From positions 1 to 18,157 of the forward strand of contig JAEZGC010000094.1 of NCBI GenBank assembly GCA_023437345.1: a DNA stretch of 18,157 nt, in the 5' to 3' direction. The DNA comes from Actinomycetes bacterium (GTDB lineage Bacteria; Actinomycetota; Actinomycetes; Propionibacteriales; Propionibacteriaceae). Positions 1 through 7,733 of this stretch are shown piece after piece; the first letter of the stretch is position 1, and each line of letters opens with the position of its first letter. The notes under the pieces are model-generated. The model did not search any database, was not told the DNA's origin, and worked only from the letters and a program-made list of their open reading frames with translations. Made by a program: the position numbers and the translations under genes.

Positions 1-2
1 AC

Positions 3-449
3 GCCATCCTCGTCCGCGTCATGTCGACCCTCGGCGGGGCCTACGGCGGCCTGGAGAGCCGCGACATAGTCGCCGCCCAGCAGGACCGCTACGACCTCGT
101 CGCGCAGAACAACGCCGACGTCCGCCGGTTCGCCGACGAGGGCGGGGTGATCGTCGGACGCAACGGTGCCCTGATCCTCGCCGACCGCCCCAACACGCTG
201 CACGTCCTGCTGACCGGTGAGGTCGAGGACCGCGTGACGCGGGCGGCGCAGCAACTCGGCATCACTATCGCGCAGGCCGCGTCCCGGCGAGCCAAGGAGG
301 AGGACGTCCGGCGCGAGATGTCGCGCAACCTGTACGGCTGGGACCCGATGACCCCTGACCGCTACGACATGCTCATCAACACCACCCGGGTTGGCATCGA
401 CCGCGCCAGCGACGCCATAGTCGACGCCGTCCAGACCCGGCTCAACTGA
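3..449 (+). CDS. Cytidylate kinase-like family protein, C-terminal part (5' truncated by window edge)
   Basis: The reading frame is open from the left edge with no start codon in good context, so the true start is probably outside the window. The first ATG in frame, at 21, is internal to the conserved region. The visible 148 residues contain GRNGALILADRPN, an arginine-rich helix with RRAKEEDVRREM, and DRYDMLINTTRVGID near the end. This order matches the C-terminal half of the cytidylate kinase-like (Cytidylate_kin2) NMP-kinase-like proteins: core strand, LID-type arginines, then 'YDLxxNT'. The P-loop would be upstream and cannot be checked. The substrate is unknown; in this family the name reflects fold similarity, and CMP phosphorylation is not established. 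It ends 15 bp before the GPH symporter gene and is probably co-transcribed with it. Family placement is from recalled motifs and is moderately sure. Confidence 0.7.
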   Translation, partial: AILVRVMSTLGGAYGGLESRDIVAAQQDRYDLVAQNNADVRRFADEGGVIVGRNGALILADRPNTLHVLLTGEVEDRVTRAAQQLGITIAQAASRRAKEEDVRREMSRNLYGWDPMTPDRYDMLINTTRVGIDRASDAIVDAVQTRLN

Positions 450-464
450 GGCCGAGGACCCCCC

Positions 465-1925
465 ATGACCACCCAGACCGTTGCGCCGGTGCGGCCCGAG
501 GGCCAAAAGCCGCTGACCATCAAGAACTACCTGGCCTTCGCCTCCGGCGACGCCGCCAACAACATCGCCTTCACGATGTCGGGAATGTTCCTCGTCCTCT
601 ACTACACCAACGTGGTGGGGCTCTCCGGCGCCGTGATCGGCACGATGTTCCTCGTCCTGCGGTTCGTGGACGCGTTCACCGACCTGGTGATGGGGCGGAT
701 CATCGACGCCGCCACCCCCGGCAAGCTCGGCAAGTTCCGCCCGCTGATCCGCAACTGGTTCCTCCCGCTGCTGCTGGTCAACTGGCTGATGTACGCGGCG
801 AAGTTGATCTTCCCCGACCAGTCCCCGCTGTTCTACACGGTCTACATGTACGTGACCTACTTCCTGATGGGGTCGGTCTTCTACACCATCGTGAACATCT
901 CCTACGGGTCGATGGCGCCGTCCCTCACCCAGGTGCCCAGCGAGCGCGCAAAGCTGGCCGGGTTCCGGATGTACGGGACCGCCGGCATGGTCCTGCTGCT
1001 GTCGTGGGTGATCGCACCGCTGATCAAGGCCTACCAGACCGACCCGGTGGGCCTCCAGAACGCGCTCGCCCTGGCCGTCGGCCTGATCTCGCTGCTCGCG
1101 GCCGGGCTGTACCTTTTCACCGTCGCCGGCACGATAGAGCAGGTGGCTCGCGATCCCAAGCCGGTCACCATGAAGGAGAGCTTCGGCGCGCTGCGGGTCA
1201 ACCGTCCGCTGCAGATCCTCGCCGCGAGCTCGGTGGCCGTGCTGATGGGAATCACCGTGCTGCAGACGCTCGGCACCTACATCGCCCTGTACGTCCAGCA
1301 GGACGCCACCTACATCGCCATCAACCAGACGGCCCAGACCGTCGCGCTGTTCGCCGTGTCGCCGTTCATCCCGCTCATGGTGCGCACCATCGGCAAGCGG
1401 ATCGCCTACATCCTGGTGGCCACCTTCCTCTACGTCGGCATCCTGATCCTGTGGTTCGCGCCGCTGGGGCAACAGCCCTGGCTGGGCTCGGTCGCCTTCT
1501 TCGTCCTCGGCCTGGGCGTCTTCGGGGTGAACACCCTGATGTGGGCGCTGGAAGCTGACTGTGTCGAGTTCGGGGAGTGGAAGATCGGCGCCCGTACCGA
1601 GGGCACCACCTACGCGGTGTTCTCGTTCTGCCGCAAGATGGGCCAGGCGCTGGGCGGCTTCCTTGGTGGCTTCGCGCTGGTCTGGGCGGGCTTCAACGCC
1701 GCCGAGGTCGCGCAGGGGATCCAGCCGCCCGAGGAGGTCGGCCGCGCCATCCTGTTCTGGGCGCTGGTGTTCGTGATCGGCTCCACCGCCGTCGGGCAGC
1801 TCATCATGGTCGTCTACCCGTTGTCGGAGGCCAAGTTCCAGCAGATAGTCCAGGAGATCGCGCTGCGCCGTGGCTCACCCGCCGGGTCGCGCGAGGAGGA
1901 CGTGAAGCCGTCCCTGGAGACGTAG
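465..1925 (+). CDS. GPH-family (glycoside-pentoside-hexuronide) MFS cation symporter
   Basis: This is a 486-residue inner-membrane protein with about 12 hydrophobic segments, the normal size for the GPH:cation symporter family. The N-terminal family signature is clear: ASGDAANNIAFTMSGMFLV, then YYTNVVGLSG, then RFVDAFTDLVMGRIIDA followed by GKFRPLI (residues roughly 27-100). The second-half signature EADCVEFGEWKIGARTEG leads into the penultimate helices. Family members import melibiose, lactose, xylosides or glucuronides with Na+ or H+. The ATG follows a purine-rich stretch (GGCCGAGGA). It lies 15 bp after a cytidylate kinase-like gene and ends at a strong hairpin. A hexuronide or glucuronide substrate is inferred from the nearby uxaC-uxuB genes and is not shown by the sequence. 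The family assignment is firm. Confidence 0.9.
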   Translation: MTTQTVAPVRPEGQKPLTIKNYLAFASGDAANNIAFTMSGMFLVLYYTNVVGLSGAVIGTMFLVLRFVDAFTDLVMGRIIDAATPGKLGKFRPLIRNWFLPLLLVNWLMYAAKLIFPDQSPLFYTVYMYVTYFLMGSVFYTIVNISYGSMAPSLTQVPSERAKLAGFRMYGTAGMVLLLSWVIAPLIKAYQTDPVGLQNALALAVGLISLLAAGLYLFTVAGTIEQVARDPKPVTMKESFGALRVNRPLQILAASSVAVLMGITVLQTLGTYIALYVQQDATYIAINQTAQTVALFAVSPFIPLMVRTIGKRIAYILVATFLYVGILILWFAPLGQQPWLGSVAFFVLGLGVFGVNTLMWALEADCVEFGEWKIGARTEGTTYAVFSFCRKMGQALGGFLGGFALVWAGFNAAEVAQGIQPPEEVGRAILFWALVFVIGSTAVGQLIMVVYPLSEAKFQQIVQEIALRRGSPAGSREEDVKPSLET

Positions 1926-1937
1926 TCGGCGCTGTGG

Positions 1938-1963
1938 TGGCCCGGGCGTGCTCGCCCGGGCCA
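1938..1963 (+). terminator. GC-rich hairpin terminator after the GPH symporter gene
   Basis: TGGCCCGGGC at 1938-1947 pairs perfectly with GCCCGGGCCA at 1954-1963 around the loop GTGCTC, giving a 10-bp stem 12 bp after the stop codon. No U-tract follows, which is common for terminator-like hairpins in GC-rich actinobacteria. It could also act on transcription arriving from the convergent minus-strand gene. Confidence 0.7.
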
Positions 1964-1971
1964 TCGTGCTT

Positions 1972-2054
1972 CCGGGGAACCGTCCCCCTGTCCCGGGGAA
2001 CCGTCCCCCTGTCCCGGGGAACCGTCCCCCTGTCCCGGGGAACCGTCCCCGTGT
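1972..2054. repeat. 21-bp tandem repeat, four copies, each able to form a hairpin
   Basis: Copies begin at 1972, 1993, 2014 and 2035. The first three are identical 21-mers; the fourth diverges after its core. Each holds the imperfect palindrome GGGGAACCGTCCCC (GGGGA/TCCCC stem, ACCG loop) followed by CTGTC. A plus-strand reading frame through the array gives a PGNRPPV-type repeat, which is an artefact of the 21-bp period. The array lies between the ends of two convergent genes. It looks like an extragenic palindromic (REP-like) element or a multi-hairpin transcription barrier. No transposase gene is nearby. Confidence 0.85.
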
Positions 2055-2150
2055 GTTGGGGGATGCGCCGCTCACCATCGCAGAGCGGAACCAGGCTGCC
2101 GTTCGAGGGAATATTGCCCCCGGCTGGCAGCTAGCTTCCGGTTTGCGGGC

Positions 2151-2226
2151 GAGGGGATGGGTTGGGGGGGCGAGCTGGTTGGGTCGATGGGTTGGGGATG
2201 GGTTAGGGACGAGGGGTGGGGATGTG
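2151..2226 (+). repeat. G-rich tract with GATGGGTTGGGG repeats (possible G-quadruplex)
   Basis: The plus strand is strongly enriched in G-runs. GATGGGTTGGGG occurs at 2156-2167 and 2186-2197, and the one-mismatch copy GATGGGTTAGGG at 2197-2208. Many runs of three or more G separated by short loops could fold as a G-quadruplex. The tract overlaps the 3' end of the minus-strand transporter gene, whose stop is at 2203, so it also encodes that protein's last residues. Function is unknown; a role at the convergent gene ends is a guess. Confidence 0.55.
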
Positions 2227-3621
2227 GACCGGAAGCCGCTTGTTGCGGACCGCCTGCACCACCGACCCTCCGGCCAGGACGGCGGCCAGCAGGATCCCGG
2301 CGGCGTTCCACACCGGGCCCTCGGCGACGAAGATGGCTGCCATCGCGACCAGGATCGGCACCAGGAAGCGCATCGACCACCCGATGTAGCCGCCGAACGA
2401 CGGCATCTTCACCCCGGCGCTGTCGGCGACCGACTTCGTCATGAAGTTGGGGCCGTTGCCGATGTAGGTCACGGCACCCCAGAACACCGAGCCCAGCGAC
2501 ACCGACACCAGGAACGGTTCCGGGACGCCGGCCACCAGCCCGACCAGCGGGTCGCCGGGGAGCTGGGCCGCCATCTCGAAGAAGGTGGCGTAGGTCGGCG
2601 CATTGTCGAGCACCGACGACAGGATGCCGCTGAAGAAGAAGAACGTGACGTTGTTCAGCGGCAGCAGCGGCGCCACCTGGGCCAGGTAGTCCAGCGCCGG
2701 GATCATCGCCAGGAAGATGCCGATGAACAGCGCCGCCACCTCAAGGATCGGGTGCCAGGTGAAGTTGTTCAGGCGGAAGCGGGCGACCTTGTCCCCGAGC
2801 GTGTAGGACGCGACCGCGGCGGCCAGCATCACCACCTCCCGCCACGGCACCCACTGCCACCACGCGGCGGTGCCGATCTCGATGGCGCGCAGGTCCAGGG
2901 AGGGGACCACTGCCACGGCCACCACGATGACCGCGAAGTAGGCGATGTTGACCTTGCCGCGCAGGCCGAGGCGGGTCTGCGCCGCCTCGTCCCAGTCGAT
3001 CGCAGCTGCAGGCTCCCGCGCCCAGGCCCGCCGGTCCAGGCCGTAGTAGGTCAGCAGCAGCAGTCCGTTGGTGAACAGCCACTGCGGGAAGAGCGTGAGG
3101 GTCCACTCGAAGGGCACGCCGCGAAGGAAGCCGAGGAACAGCGGCGGATCGCCCAGCGGGGTCAGCAGGCCGCCGCAGTTGGCGACGATGAAGATGGTGA
3201 ACACGACGGTGTGGACCCGGTGGGTGCGCTCCCGATTGGTGTTCAGCAGCGGACGGATCAGCAGCATCGCCGCGCCGGTGGTGCCCACCACTGAGGCGAT
3301 GGCGCCACCGACGGCGAGGAAGATCGTGTTGTTGCGCGGAGTCGCACGGATGTCACCGGTGAGGAAGATCCCCCCGGACACCACGAACAGGGCGAGCAGC
3401 AGCGTGATGAACTGGCCGTACTCGACCAGCGCATGCACCACCGAGGTGGCCTGCCCGGCGGCCAGGTAGGCGACCGCGACCGGCACACCCAGCAGTGCCG
3501 AGACGCCGAGCTTGACCGAGTTCCGCTCCCAGGCGGCTTCGGTGGCCGGGATGAGCGGCAGGAGCGCGATGCACGCCAGCAGCAGGGCGAACGGGATGAT
3601 GCTCCACCACTCGACCGTCAT
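2203..3621 (-). CDS. CitMHS_2 / NhaD-like sodium:proton antiporter or anion transporter
   Basis: This 472-residue polytopic membrane protein has about 11-12 hydrophobic segments. The motif CGGLLTPLGDPPLFLGFLRG (around residue 150) and the second-half re-entrant-like segment LDNAPTYATFFE, followed later by YIGNGPN, are typical of the ion-transporter (IT) superfamily group listed as 'sodium:proton antiporter' or 'putative citrate transport' (CitMHS_2), related to NhaD and ArsB. The ATG at 3621 has AGGAG 6 nt upstream, so the start is well supported. Direction and substrate cannot be read from the sequence. It is separated from the upstream sugar-kinase operon by 122 bp, so it may have its own promoter. 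A link to uronate metabolism, such as Na+ cycling for the GPH symporter, is only speculation. Confidence 0.82.
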   Translation of the reverse strand: MTVEWWSIIPFALLLACIALLPLIPATEAAWERNSVKLGVSALLGVPVAVAYLAAGQATSVVHALVEYGQFITLLLALFVVSGGIFLTGDIRATPRNNTIFLAVGGAIASVVGTTGAAMLLIRPLLNTNRERTHRVHTVVFTIFIVANCGGLLTPLGDPPLFLGFLRGVPFEWTLTLFPQWLFTNGLLLLTYYGLDRRAWAREPAAAIDWDEAAQTRLGLRGKVNIAYFAVIVVAVAVVPSLDLRAIEIGTAAWWQWVPWREVVMLAAAVASYTLGDKVARFRLNNFTWHPILEVAALFIGIFLAMIPALDYLAQVAPLLPLNNVTFFFFSGILSSVLDNAPTYATFFEMAAQLPGDPLVGLVAGVPEPFLVSVSLGSVFWGAVTYIGNGPNFMTKSVADSAGVKMPSFGGYIGWSMRFLVPILVAMAAIFVAEGPVWNAAGILLAAVLAGGSVVQAVRNKRLPVHIPTPRP

Positions 3622-3743
3622 CGCAGCTCCTGGGGTTCGTCGCCGGCCCGGTGTGTGGCGTGGGCCAGGGCTCGATCACCTTGAGGGATCACTCTAGGGG
3701 GGCGGGACGCCGTCGCGGCGAGTGGGGCGATCGGGTGCGACGC

Positions 3744-4817
3744 TCAGCGCTGGACGCGCGCGTTGCCCTCCCAGATCGCCCAGACCTGGGCCTCGTCGGC
3801 GGGGGCGCCGTAGTCGGCGAGCGAGGTGGCCGCCAGCGCGCCGGTGGCCCAGCCGAACCGGGCGCAGCGCTCCACGTCCCATCCCTTCAGGACGCCGTAC
3901 AGGACGCCGCCCACCGAGCCGTCACCGCCGCCGATCCGGTCCAGCACGTCGATGTCGCGCAGCGGCAGGACGACGAACTGTCCGTCATGCCACAGCACCA
4001 TGCCCCACTTGTGGTGGTTCGCCGACACCACTTCACGCAGTGACGTCCCGATCCAGGAGGCGTTGGGGTAGGCGTGCTTGATCCGGCCGATCATCTCCTT
4101 GAAGCCGTCGATCTCGGCGTCGATGCCTTCGCCGCCGGCCTCGGGCCCCGCGATGCCGAGGCAGAGCTGGAAGTCCTCCTCGTTGCCGTAGAGGATGTCG
4201 CACAGCCCGGCGATCTCGTGGAACGCCCTGGACAACTCCTCCTCGCGACCCTTCCAGAAGGACGCACGGTAGTTCATGTCCATGCTGACCAGCGTGCCGT
4301 GCTGCTTCGCGGCCTTCGCCAGCTCGACGCAGAACTGCGAGGTCTTGGGCGACAGGGACGCGATCAGCCCTGACAGGTGGAGGATCTTCACCCCTTCGGC
4401 CCCGAACAGCCGGTCGAGGTCGAACTGGTCGATGCTGAGTTCGCGGCCCACCTCGCCGGCCCGGTCGTTCCAGACCCGGGGGGCGCGGCCGCCGAATCCG
4501 GAGTCGGCGATGTTGAACTGGTGCCGCAGCCCCCACGCGTCGCCTTGCGGCAGGTCAGGCCCCTCGTAGCTCATGTTGCGCGCCCGCAGGTTCGCCTTGA
4601 TGATCTCGGCGATCGGCGACCCGGCCACGAACGCGGTCAGCACCTTCGTCGGTTCGCCCAGGTAGGACGCGACCGCCGCCACGTTGGTCTCGGCGCTGGT
4701 CGCCTGGAGCACGAACCGGTCGGCGGTGTGCACCGGCTGGCGGTTCTCCGGGGTGATCCGCACCCCCATCGAGGTGGGGACGACGAGGGACCAGCGGGCG
4801 TCCTTGCGCAATTCCAT
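3744..4817 (-). CDS. PfkB-family sugar (acid) kinase, usually annotated as 2-keto-3-deoxygluconate kinase; possibly a gluconate kinase
   Basis: This 357-residue kinase has the PfkB (ribokinase-like) fold. Near the N-terminus is the substrate-side segment TSAETNVAAVASYLG. Near the C-terminus is the signature DRIGGGDGSVGGVLYG, where the GGGD aspartate is the catalytic base and the glycines form the anion hole. The usual form in KDG kinases is GGGDxFxxG; here the positions after Asp are Gly-Ser. The ATG at 4817 is chosen because AAAGG lies 7 nt upstream and the frame above it is out of the gene's context. It sits 4 bp after uxuB and is last in the uxaC-uxuB operon. The family normally phosphorylates KDG to KDPG. 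With no uxuA or eda in the window, and gnd and a LarA homologue present, phosphorylation of D-gluconate to 6-phosphogluconate is a reasonable alternative (inference). Confidence 0.88.
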   Translation of the reverse strand: MELRKDARWSLVVPTSMGVRITPENRQPVHTADRFVLQATSAETNVAAVASYLGEPTKVLTAFVAGSPIAEIIKANLRARNMSYEGPDLPQGDAWGLRHQFNIADSGFGGRAPRVWNDRAGEVGRELSIDQFDLDRLFGAEGVKILHLSGLIASLSPKTSQFCVELAKAAKQHGTLVSMDMNYRASFWKGREEELSRAFHEIAGLCDILYGNEEDFQLCLGIAGPEAGGEGIDAEIDGFKEMIGRIKHAYPNASWIGTSLREVVSANHHKWGMVLWHDGQFVVLPLRDIDVLDRIGGGDGSVGGVLYGVLKGWDVERCARFGWATGALAATSLADYGAPADEAQVWAIWEGNARVQR

Positions 4818-4821
4818 GGAG

Positions 4822-6228
4822 CTACCTTTCAGTGTCTTCGCGGGCCAGGTCGGCCAGTTGGGTGGCCTGGGACACGACGGCGGCGCGCAGCCGCTCGTCA
4901 CCGGCCAGGTCGGGGTCGAGGAAGTGGAGCACGCCGGCGACGGTCTCCTCAAGCGTCCCGACGGCGAGTTGCTGGACCTCGGCGGCGCGGGCGTCCTTCA
5001 CCGGCGCGCCGAGCCCGCGCAGGTGCTGCACCCACGCGGCGACGACCCTGGCCGCACCCTCGGCGACCCTGCCCTGCGCGAGTTCGGCACGCAGGGTCGG
5101 GACGATCCGGACGCCGACCTTCAACGATCCGTCGGCGGCGATCTGGGCCAGGGCGTGGCGGATGTTGGGGTTGCTGAAGCGGCCGAGCAGGGCTTCGCGG
5201 TAGGCGGCGAGGTCGGCGGCCGGCAGCGGGATGTGGCCGCATGCCTCGTCCCACCATTGCTCGACCCAGGCCCGGCAACGGGGGTCGGCGATGGCGTCAG
5301 CGACTGTCTCGTGGCCGAGCATGCTGCCGGCCCAGGCCAGCAGCGAGTGAGCCCCGTTGAGCAGGTACAACTTGCGCCGCTCGAACGGTCCGACGTCGGC
5401 GACGAGCTGCGCCCCGGCCGCCTCCCAGGCGGGCCGGCCGGCCGGGAAGTCGCCCTGGATGACCCACTCGCTGAATGGTTCGGTGGGCACCGGCGCGGCG
5501 TCGACGACGCCGGTGGCGGCAGTCACGTCGTGGCGGTGCTGGTCGGTGGTGGCAGGTGTGATCCGGTCGACCATGGTGGTGCCGAACGAGACGTTGGCCG
5601 CGATCCACTCCCCGAGCGAGGGGTCCACCTCGTCGGCAAGGTCGGCGACCACGGTGGCGACCGCGTCGCCGTTGTGGGACAGGTTGTCGCAGGACACGAC
5701 GGCGATCGGGCCGGCGCCGGCGGCACGCCGGGCGAGCAGGCCGGCGACCAGCCGGCCGGGCGTGGTGGTGACCGGTCCTGACGGGTCGGCCCGCAGTGCG
5801 GCGATGTCGTCGACCACGGCGGGCAGGGCGGTGTCGAGGCGCCCGTCGGCGCCCCGCAGGTAGCCGGCCTCGGTGCCGGGGAGGGTGAGGATCGCGCCGG
5901 CGGGGGAGCGCAGGTAGGCCAGGAAGGCGTCATGCTCGGCGGCGGCGTGGACTGCGACGAGCGAGGAGATCACCTCGAACGAGTCACCGTCCGGCCCGCG
6001 GGTGATCAGCGTGTACAGCCCGTCCTGCGGGCCCAGCGCGTCGGCCATCGCGGGGGAGCGGCCGGTGAAGCCCGCGATGCCCCACTCGGCGGCGTCGGTG
6101 GCGTGCTCGGTGTACCAGGCCTGGTGGGCGCGGAAGAAGTTGCCGACTCCGAGGTGGACGATCCGCACCGGTGCGGCTGGGCGGCCGTGCCCCGCGGCGC
6201 GGGAGAGCCGAGCGGCGGGGGTGGTCAT
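4822..6228 (-). CDS. uxuB: Mannitol dehydrogenase-family fructuronate reductase (D-mannonate oxidoreductase)
   Basis: This is a 468-residue member of the polyol-specific long-chain dehydrogenases. Residues 24-35 (VHLGVGNFFRAH) form the nucleotide-binding motif. Residues 284-296 (RRKLYLLNGAHSL) carry the catalytic Lys286-Asn291-His294 set of the family. UxuB reduces D-fructuronate to D-mannonate with NADH in the cytoplasm. Closely related enzymes include mannitol dehydrogenase and altronate oxidoreductase, but the partner uxaC and the sugar-acid context favour fructuronate. The ATG at 6228 overlaps the uxaC stop (ATGA), indicating translational coupling, and the kinase gene follows after 4 bp. 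A much longer open frame continues upstream to 7713 but is antisense-style shadow coding over uxaC, so the short start is right. Confidence 0.88.
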   Translation of the reverse strand: MTTPAARLSRAAGHGRPAAPVRIVHLGVGNFFRAHQAWYTEHATDAAEWGIAGFTGRSPAMADALGPQDGLYTLITRGPDGDSFEVISSLVAVHAAAEHDAFLAYLRSPAGAILTLPGTEAGYLRGADGRLDTALPAVVDDIAALRADPSGPVTTTPGRLVAGLLARRAAGAGPIAVVSCDNLSHNGDAVATVVADLADEVDPSLGEWIAANVSFGTTMVDRITPATTDQHRHDVTAATGVVDAAPVPTEPFSEWVIQGDFPAGRPAWEAAGAQLVADVGPFERRKLYLLNGAHSLLAWAGSMLGHETVADAIADPRCRAWVEQWWDEACGHIPLPAADLAAYREALLGRFSNPNIRHALAQIAADGSLKVGVRIVPTLRAELAQGRVAEGAARVVAAWVQHLRGLGAPVKDARAAEVQQLAVGTLEETVAGVLHFLDPDLAGDERLRAAVVSQATQLADLAREDTER

Positions 6229-7634
6229 AGCTTGAACGCCTTCCGCGGGTTGCCCACCACGAGTTCTGTGGCGGTGTCGATGGCTTCGTCGAGGGTCAGC
6301 CGGTGCTCGCCGACCAGCCTGGCCAGGTAGCCGGCGTCGATCCGGCGGCTGAGGTCGTGGCGGGCGGGGATCGACGCGAAGGCCCTGGTGTCGTCGATGA
6401 AGCCTGACGTGCGTCCGAACCCGGCAGCTTCGGTGACCGCCCCGCGGAACCGGTTCATCGCGTCCGGGGCGTCGATGAACCACCACGGCACCCCGATGTA
6501 GACCGACGGGTAGAAGCCGGCGAGCGGGGCGAGTTCGCGGGAGTAGACGGTCTCGTCCATGGTGAAGAACACGACCTGGAAGTACGGCGAGGTGCCGAAG
6601 GCGGCCAGCATGGGCGCGACAGCGTCGGTGAACTCGACCTGCAGCGGGATGTCCGCGCCGACGTCGGCGCCGTACCTGGCGAACGTGCCAGGGTGGTGGT
6701 TGCGGTGCACGGCCGGGTGCATGGTCATAACCAGGCCGTCGTCGGCGGCCATCCTTGCCTGCTCGAACATGAAGCCGCGGCGCAGCGTGTCGGCCTCGTC
6801 CGGGGTGAGCTGCCCGGCCCGGGCGCGGGCGTACAGCTGCCCGGCCGCCGCCTCCTCCAGCGGTTCCACCCGGGCGTCGCGATGGGAGTGGTCGGTGGAG
6901 ACGGCGCCGTGGCTCTTGAAGTAGGCCCGCCGGTTCTCCATCGCCGCCACCCAGCCGGCGTAGCTGTCGACGTCGACGCCGCTCACCTCGCCGAGCCGGT
7001 CGATGGCGCCGTTCCAGTCCGGGCGGGCCGCCTCGAGGTACCGGTCGGGACGGAAGGTGGGCACCACCTCGCCGGTCCAGGTCGGGTCGGCGGCGAGCCT
7101 GGCGTGGCAGGCGAGGTCGTCGCACGGGTCGTCGGTGGTGGCCAGGACCTCGATGCCGAAGCGCTCGTACAGCGCCCGCGGCCGGAACTGCGGGGTGGCC
7201 AGCCGGGCCGCGATCGCGTCGTAGAGCTCGTCGGCGGTCTCTGCCGACGGGGCGGTGTCGATCCCGAAGATGTCGACCAGCTGTGACTCCAGCCAGAACC
7301 TCACCGGGGTGCCGCGATAGGCCTTCCAGTGCGAGCACAACAGCCGGAACGCCGACCGCGCGCAGTCGGGGCCGAAGTCGTCCTGGCCGACGCCGAGTTC
7401 GGACAATGCCACCCCGTTGGCGTGCAGCAGCCGGGTGACGTAGTGGTCGGGGGTGATCAGCATCGAGGTCGGGTCGGCGAACTGCACGTCGTCGGCCAGC
7501 CACTGCGGCGGGACATGTCCGTGAGGGGAGATGATCGGCAGCCCGGCGACCTCCTGGTAGATCTCGCGGGCGATCGGCCGCAGGCCTGGGTCGGCGGGCA
7601 GCATCCGGTCCGGGTGAAGGTCGAGGTGGGCCAT
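6225..7634 (-). CDS. uxaC: Uronate (glucuronate) isomerase
   Basis: This 469-residue protein is close to the usual UxaC length of about 470. It belongs to the amidohydrolase superfamily and interconverts D-glucuronate and D-fructuronate (or galacturonate and tagaturonate). Visible hallmarks are the metal-site segment PIISPHGHVPP (His38 and His40), TTDDPCDDL (about 167-175), STDHSHRD (about 246-253), HPAVHRNHHPG, and the C-terminal DDTRAFASIPARHDLSRR. The ATG at 7634 (MAHLDLHPDRML) is preferred, with GGGAT upstream; an in-frame ATG at 7643 would add three residues and has no clear ribosome site. It is the first gene of the uxaC-uxuB-kinase operon and is divergent from the larA homologue. Its upstream region has a tandem GTTGCC operator-like site. 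A glucuronate substrate is favoured by the UxuB partner. Confidence 0.93.
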   Translation of the reverse strand: MAHLDLHPDRMLPADPGLRPIAREIYQEVAGLPIISPHGHVPPQWLADDVQFADPTSMLITPDHYVTRLLHANGVALSELGVGQDDFGPDCARSAFRLLCSHWKAYRGTPVRFWLESQLVDIFGIDTAPSAETADELYDAIAARLATPQFRPRALYERFGIEVLATTDDPCDDLACHARLAADPTWTGEVVPTFRPDRYLEAARPDWNGAIDRLGEVSGVDVDSYAGWVAAMENRRAYFKSHGAVSTDHSHRDARVEPLEEAAAGQLYARARAGQLTPDEADTLRRGFMFEQARMAADDGLVMTMHPAVHRNHHPGTFARYGADVGADIPLQVEFTDAVAPMLAAFGTSPYFQVVFFTMDETVYSRELAPLAGFYPSVYIGVPWWFIDAPDAMNRFRGAVTEAAGFGRTSGFIDDTRAFASIPARHDLSRRIDAGYLARLVGEHRLTLDEAIDTATELVVGNPRKAFKL

Positions 7635-7672
7635 GGATCCCATCGTGGTGGCTGCCGCCGACGAGGCGGTAT

Positions 7673-7690
7673 GCGTTGCCGCGTGTTGCC
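7673..7690. promoter_or_regulatory. Operator-like tandem box upstream of uxaC (site A)
   Basis: GCGTTGCCGCGTGTTGCC contains two GTTGCC boxes starting 10 bp apart, at 7675 and 7685. Read along the uxaC strand it is GGCAACACGCGGCAACGC, about 40 bp before the uxaC start. The same arrangement recurs upstream of the GH3 and gnd operons. Binding by the LacI-family regulator at 8957-10012 is inferred. Confidence 0.6.
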
Positions 7691-7696
7691 CCCGGC

Positions 7697-7715
7697 GGTT
7701 GCCCTCGGCGCAACC
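7697..7715. promoter_or_regulatory. Inverted repeat GGTTGC-N7-GCAACC between uxaC and the larA homologue
   Basis: GGTTGC at 7697-7702 and GCAACC at 7710-7715 form a perfect inverted repeat around CCTCGGC, 18 bp before the larA-homologue ATG. It uses the same GTTGC core as the neighbouring tandem site, so the 99-bp divergent region holds four such cores. It is plausibly an operator for the plus-strand gene. Confidence 0.5.
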
Positions 7716-7733
7716 GGACGGCAGGGTGGGCAC

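Noticed and set aside
1948..3294. Long plus-strand open frame (448 codons) opposite the transporter gene, beginning with PGNRPPV repeats
   Set aside because: It starts inside the tandem repeat, is low-complexity and rich in Arg, His and Gln, has no family resemblance and is antisense to a clear membrane protein gene; long shadow frames are expected at this GC content.
3708..3720. CGCCG-TCG-CGGCG hairpin downstream of the sugar kinase gene
   Set aside because: A 5-bp stem with a 3-nt loop and no T-run is common by chance in such GC-rich DNA; not enough to call a terminator.
6229..7713. N-terminal extension of the uxuB frame upstream of 6228
   Set aside because: It overlaps uxaC in another frame, is Arg/Pro/Gly-rich with no conserved motif, and the ATGA overlap at 6225-6228 gives a natural start.
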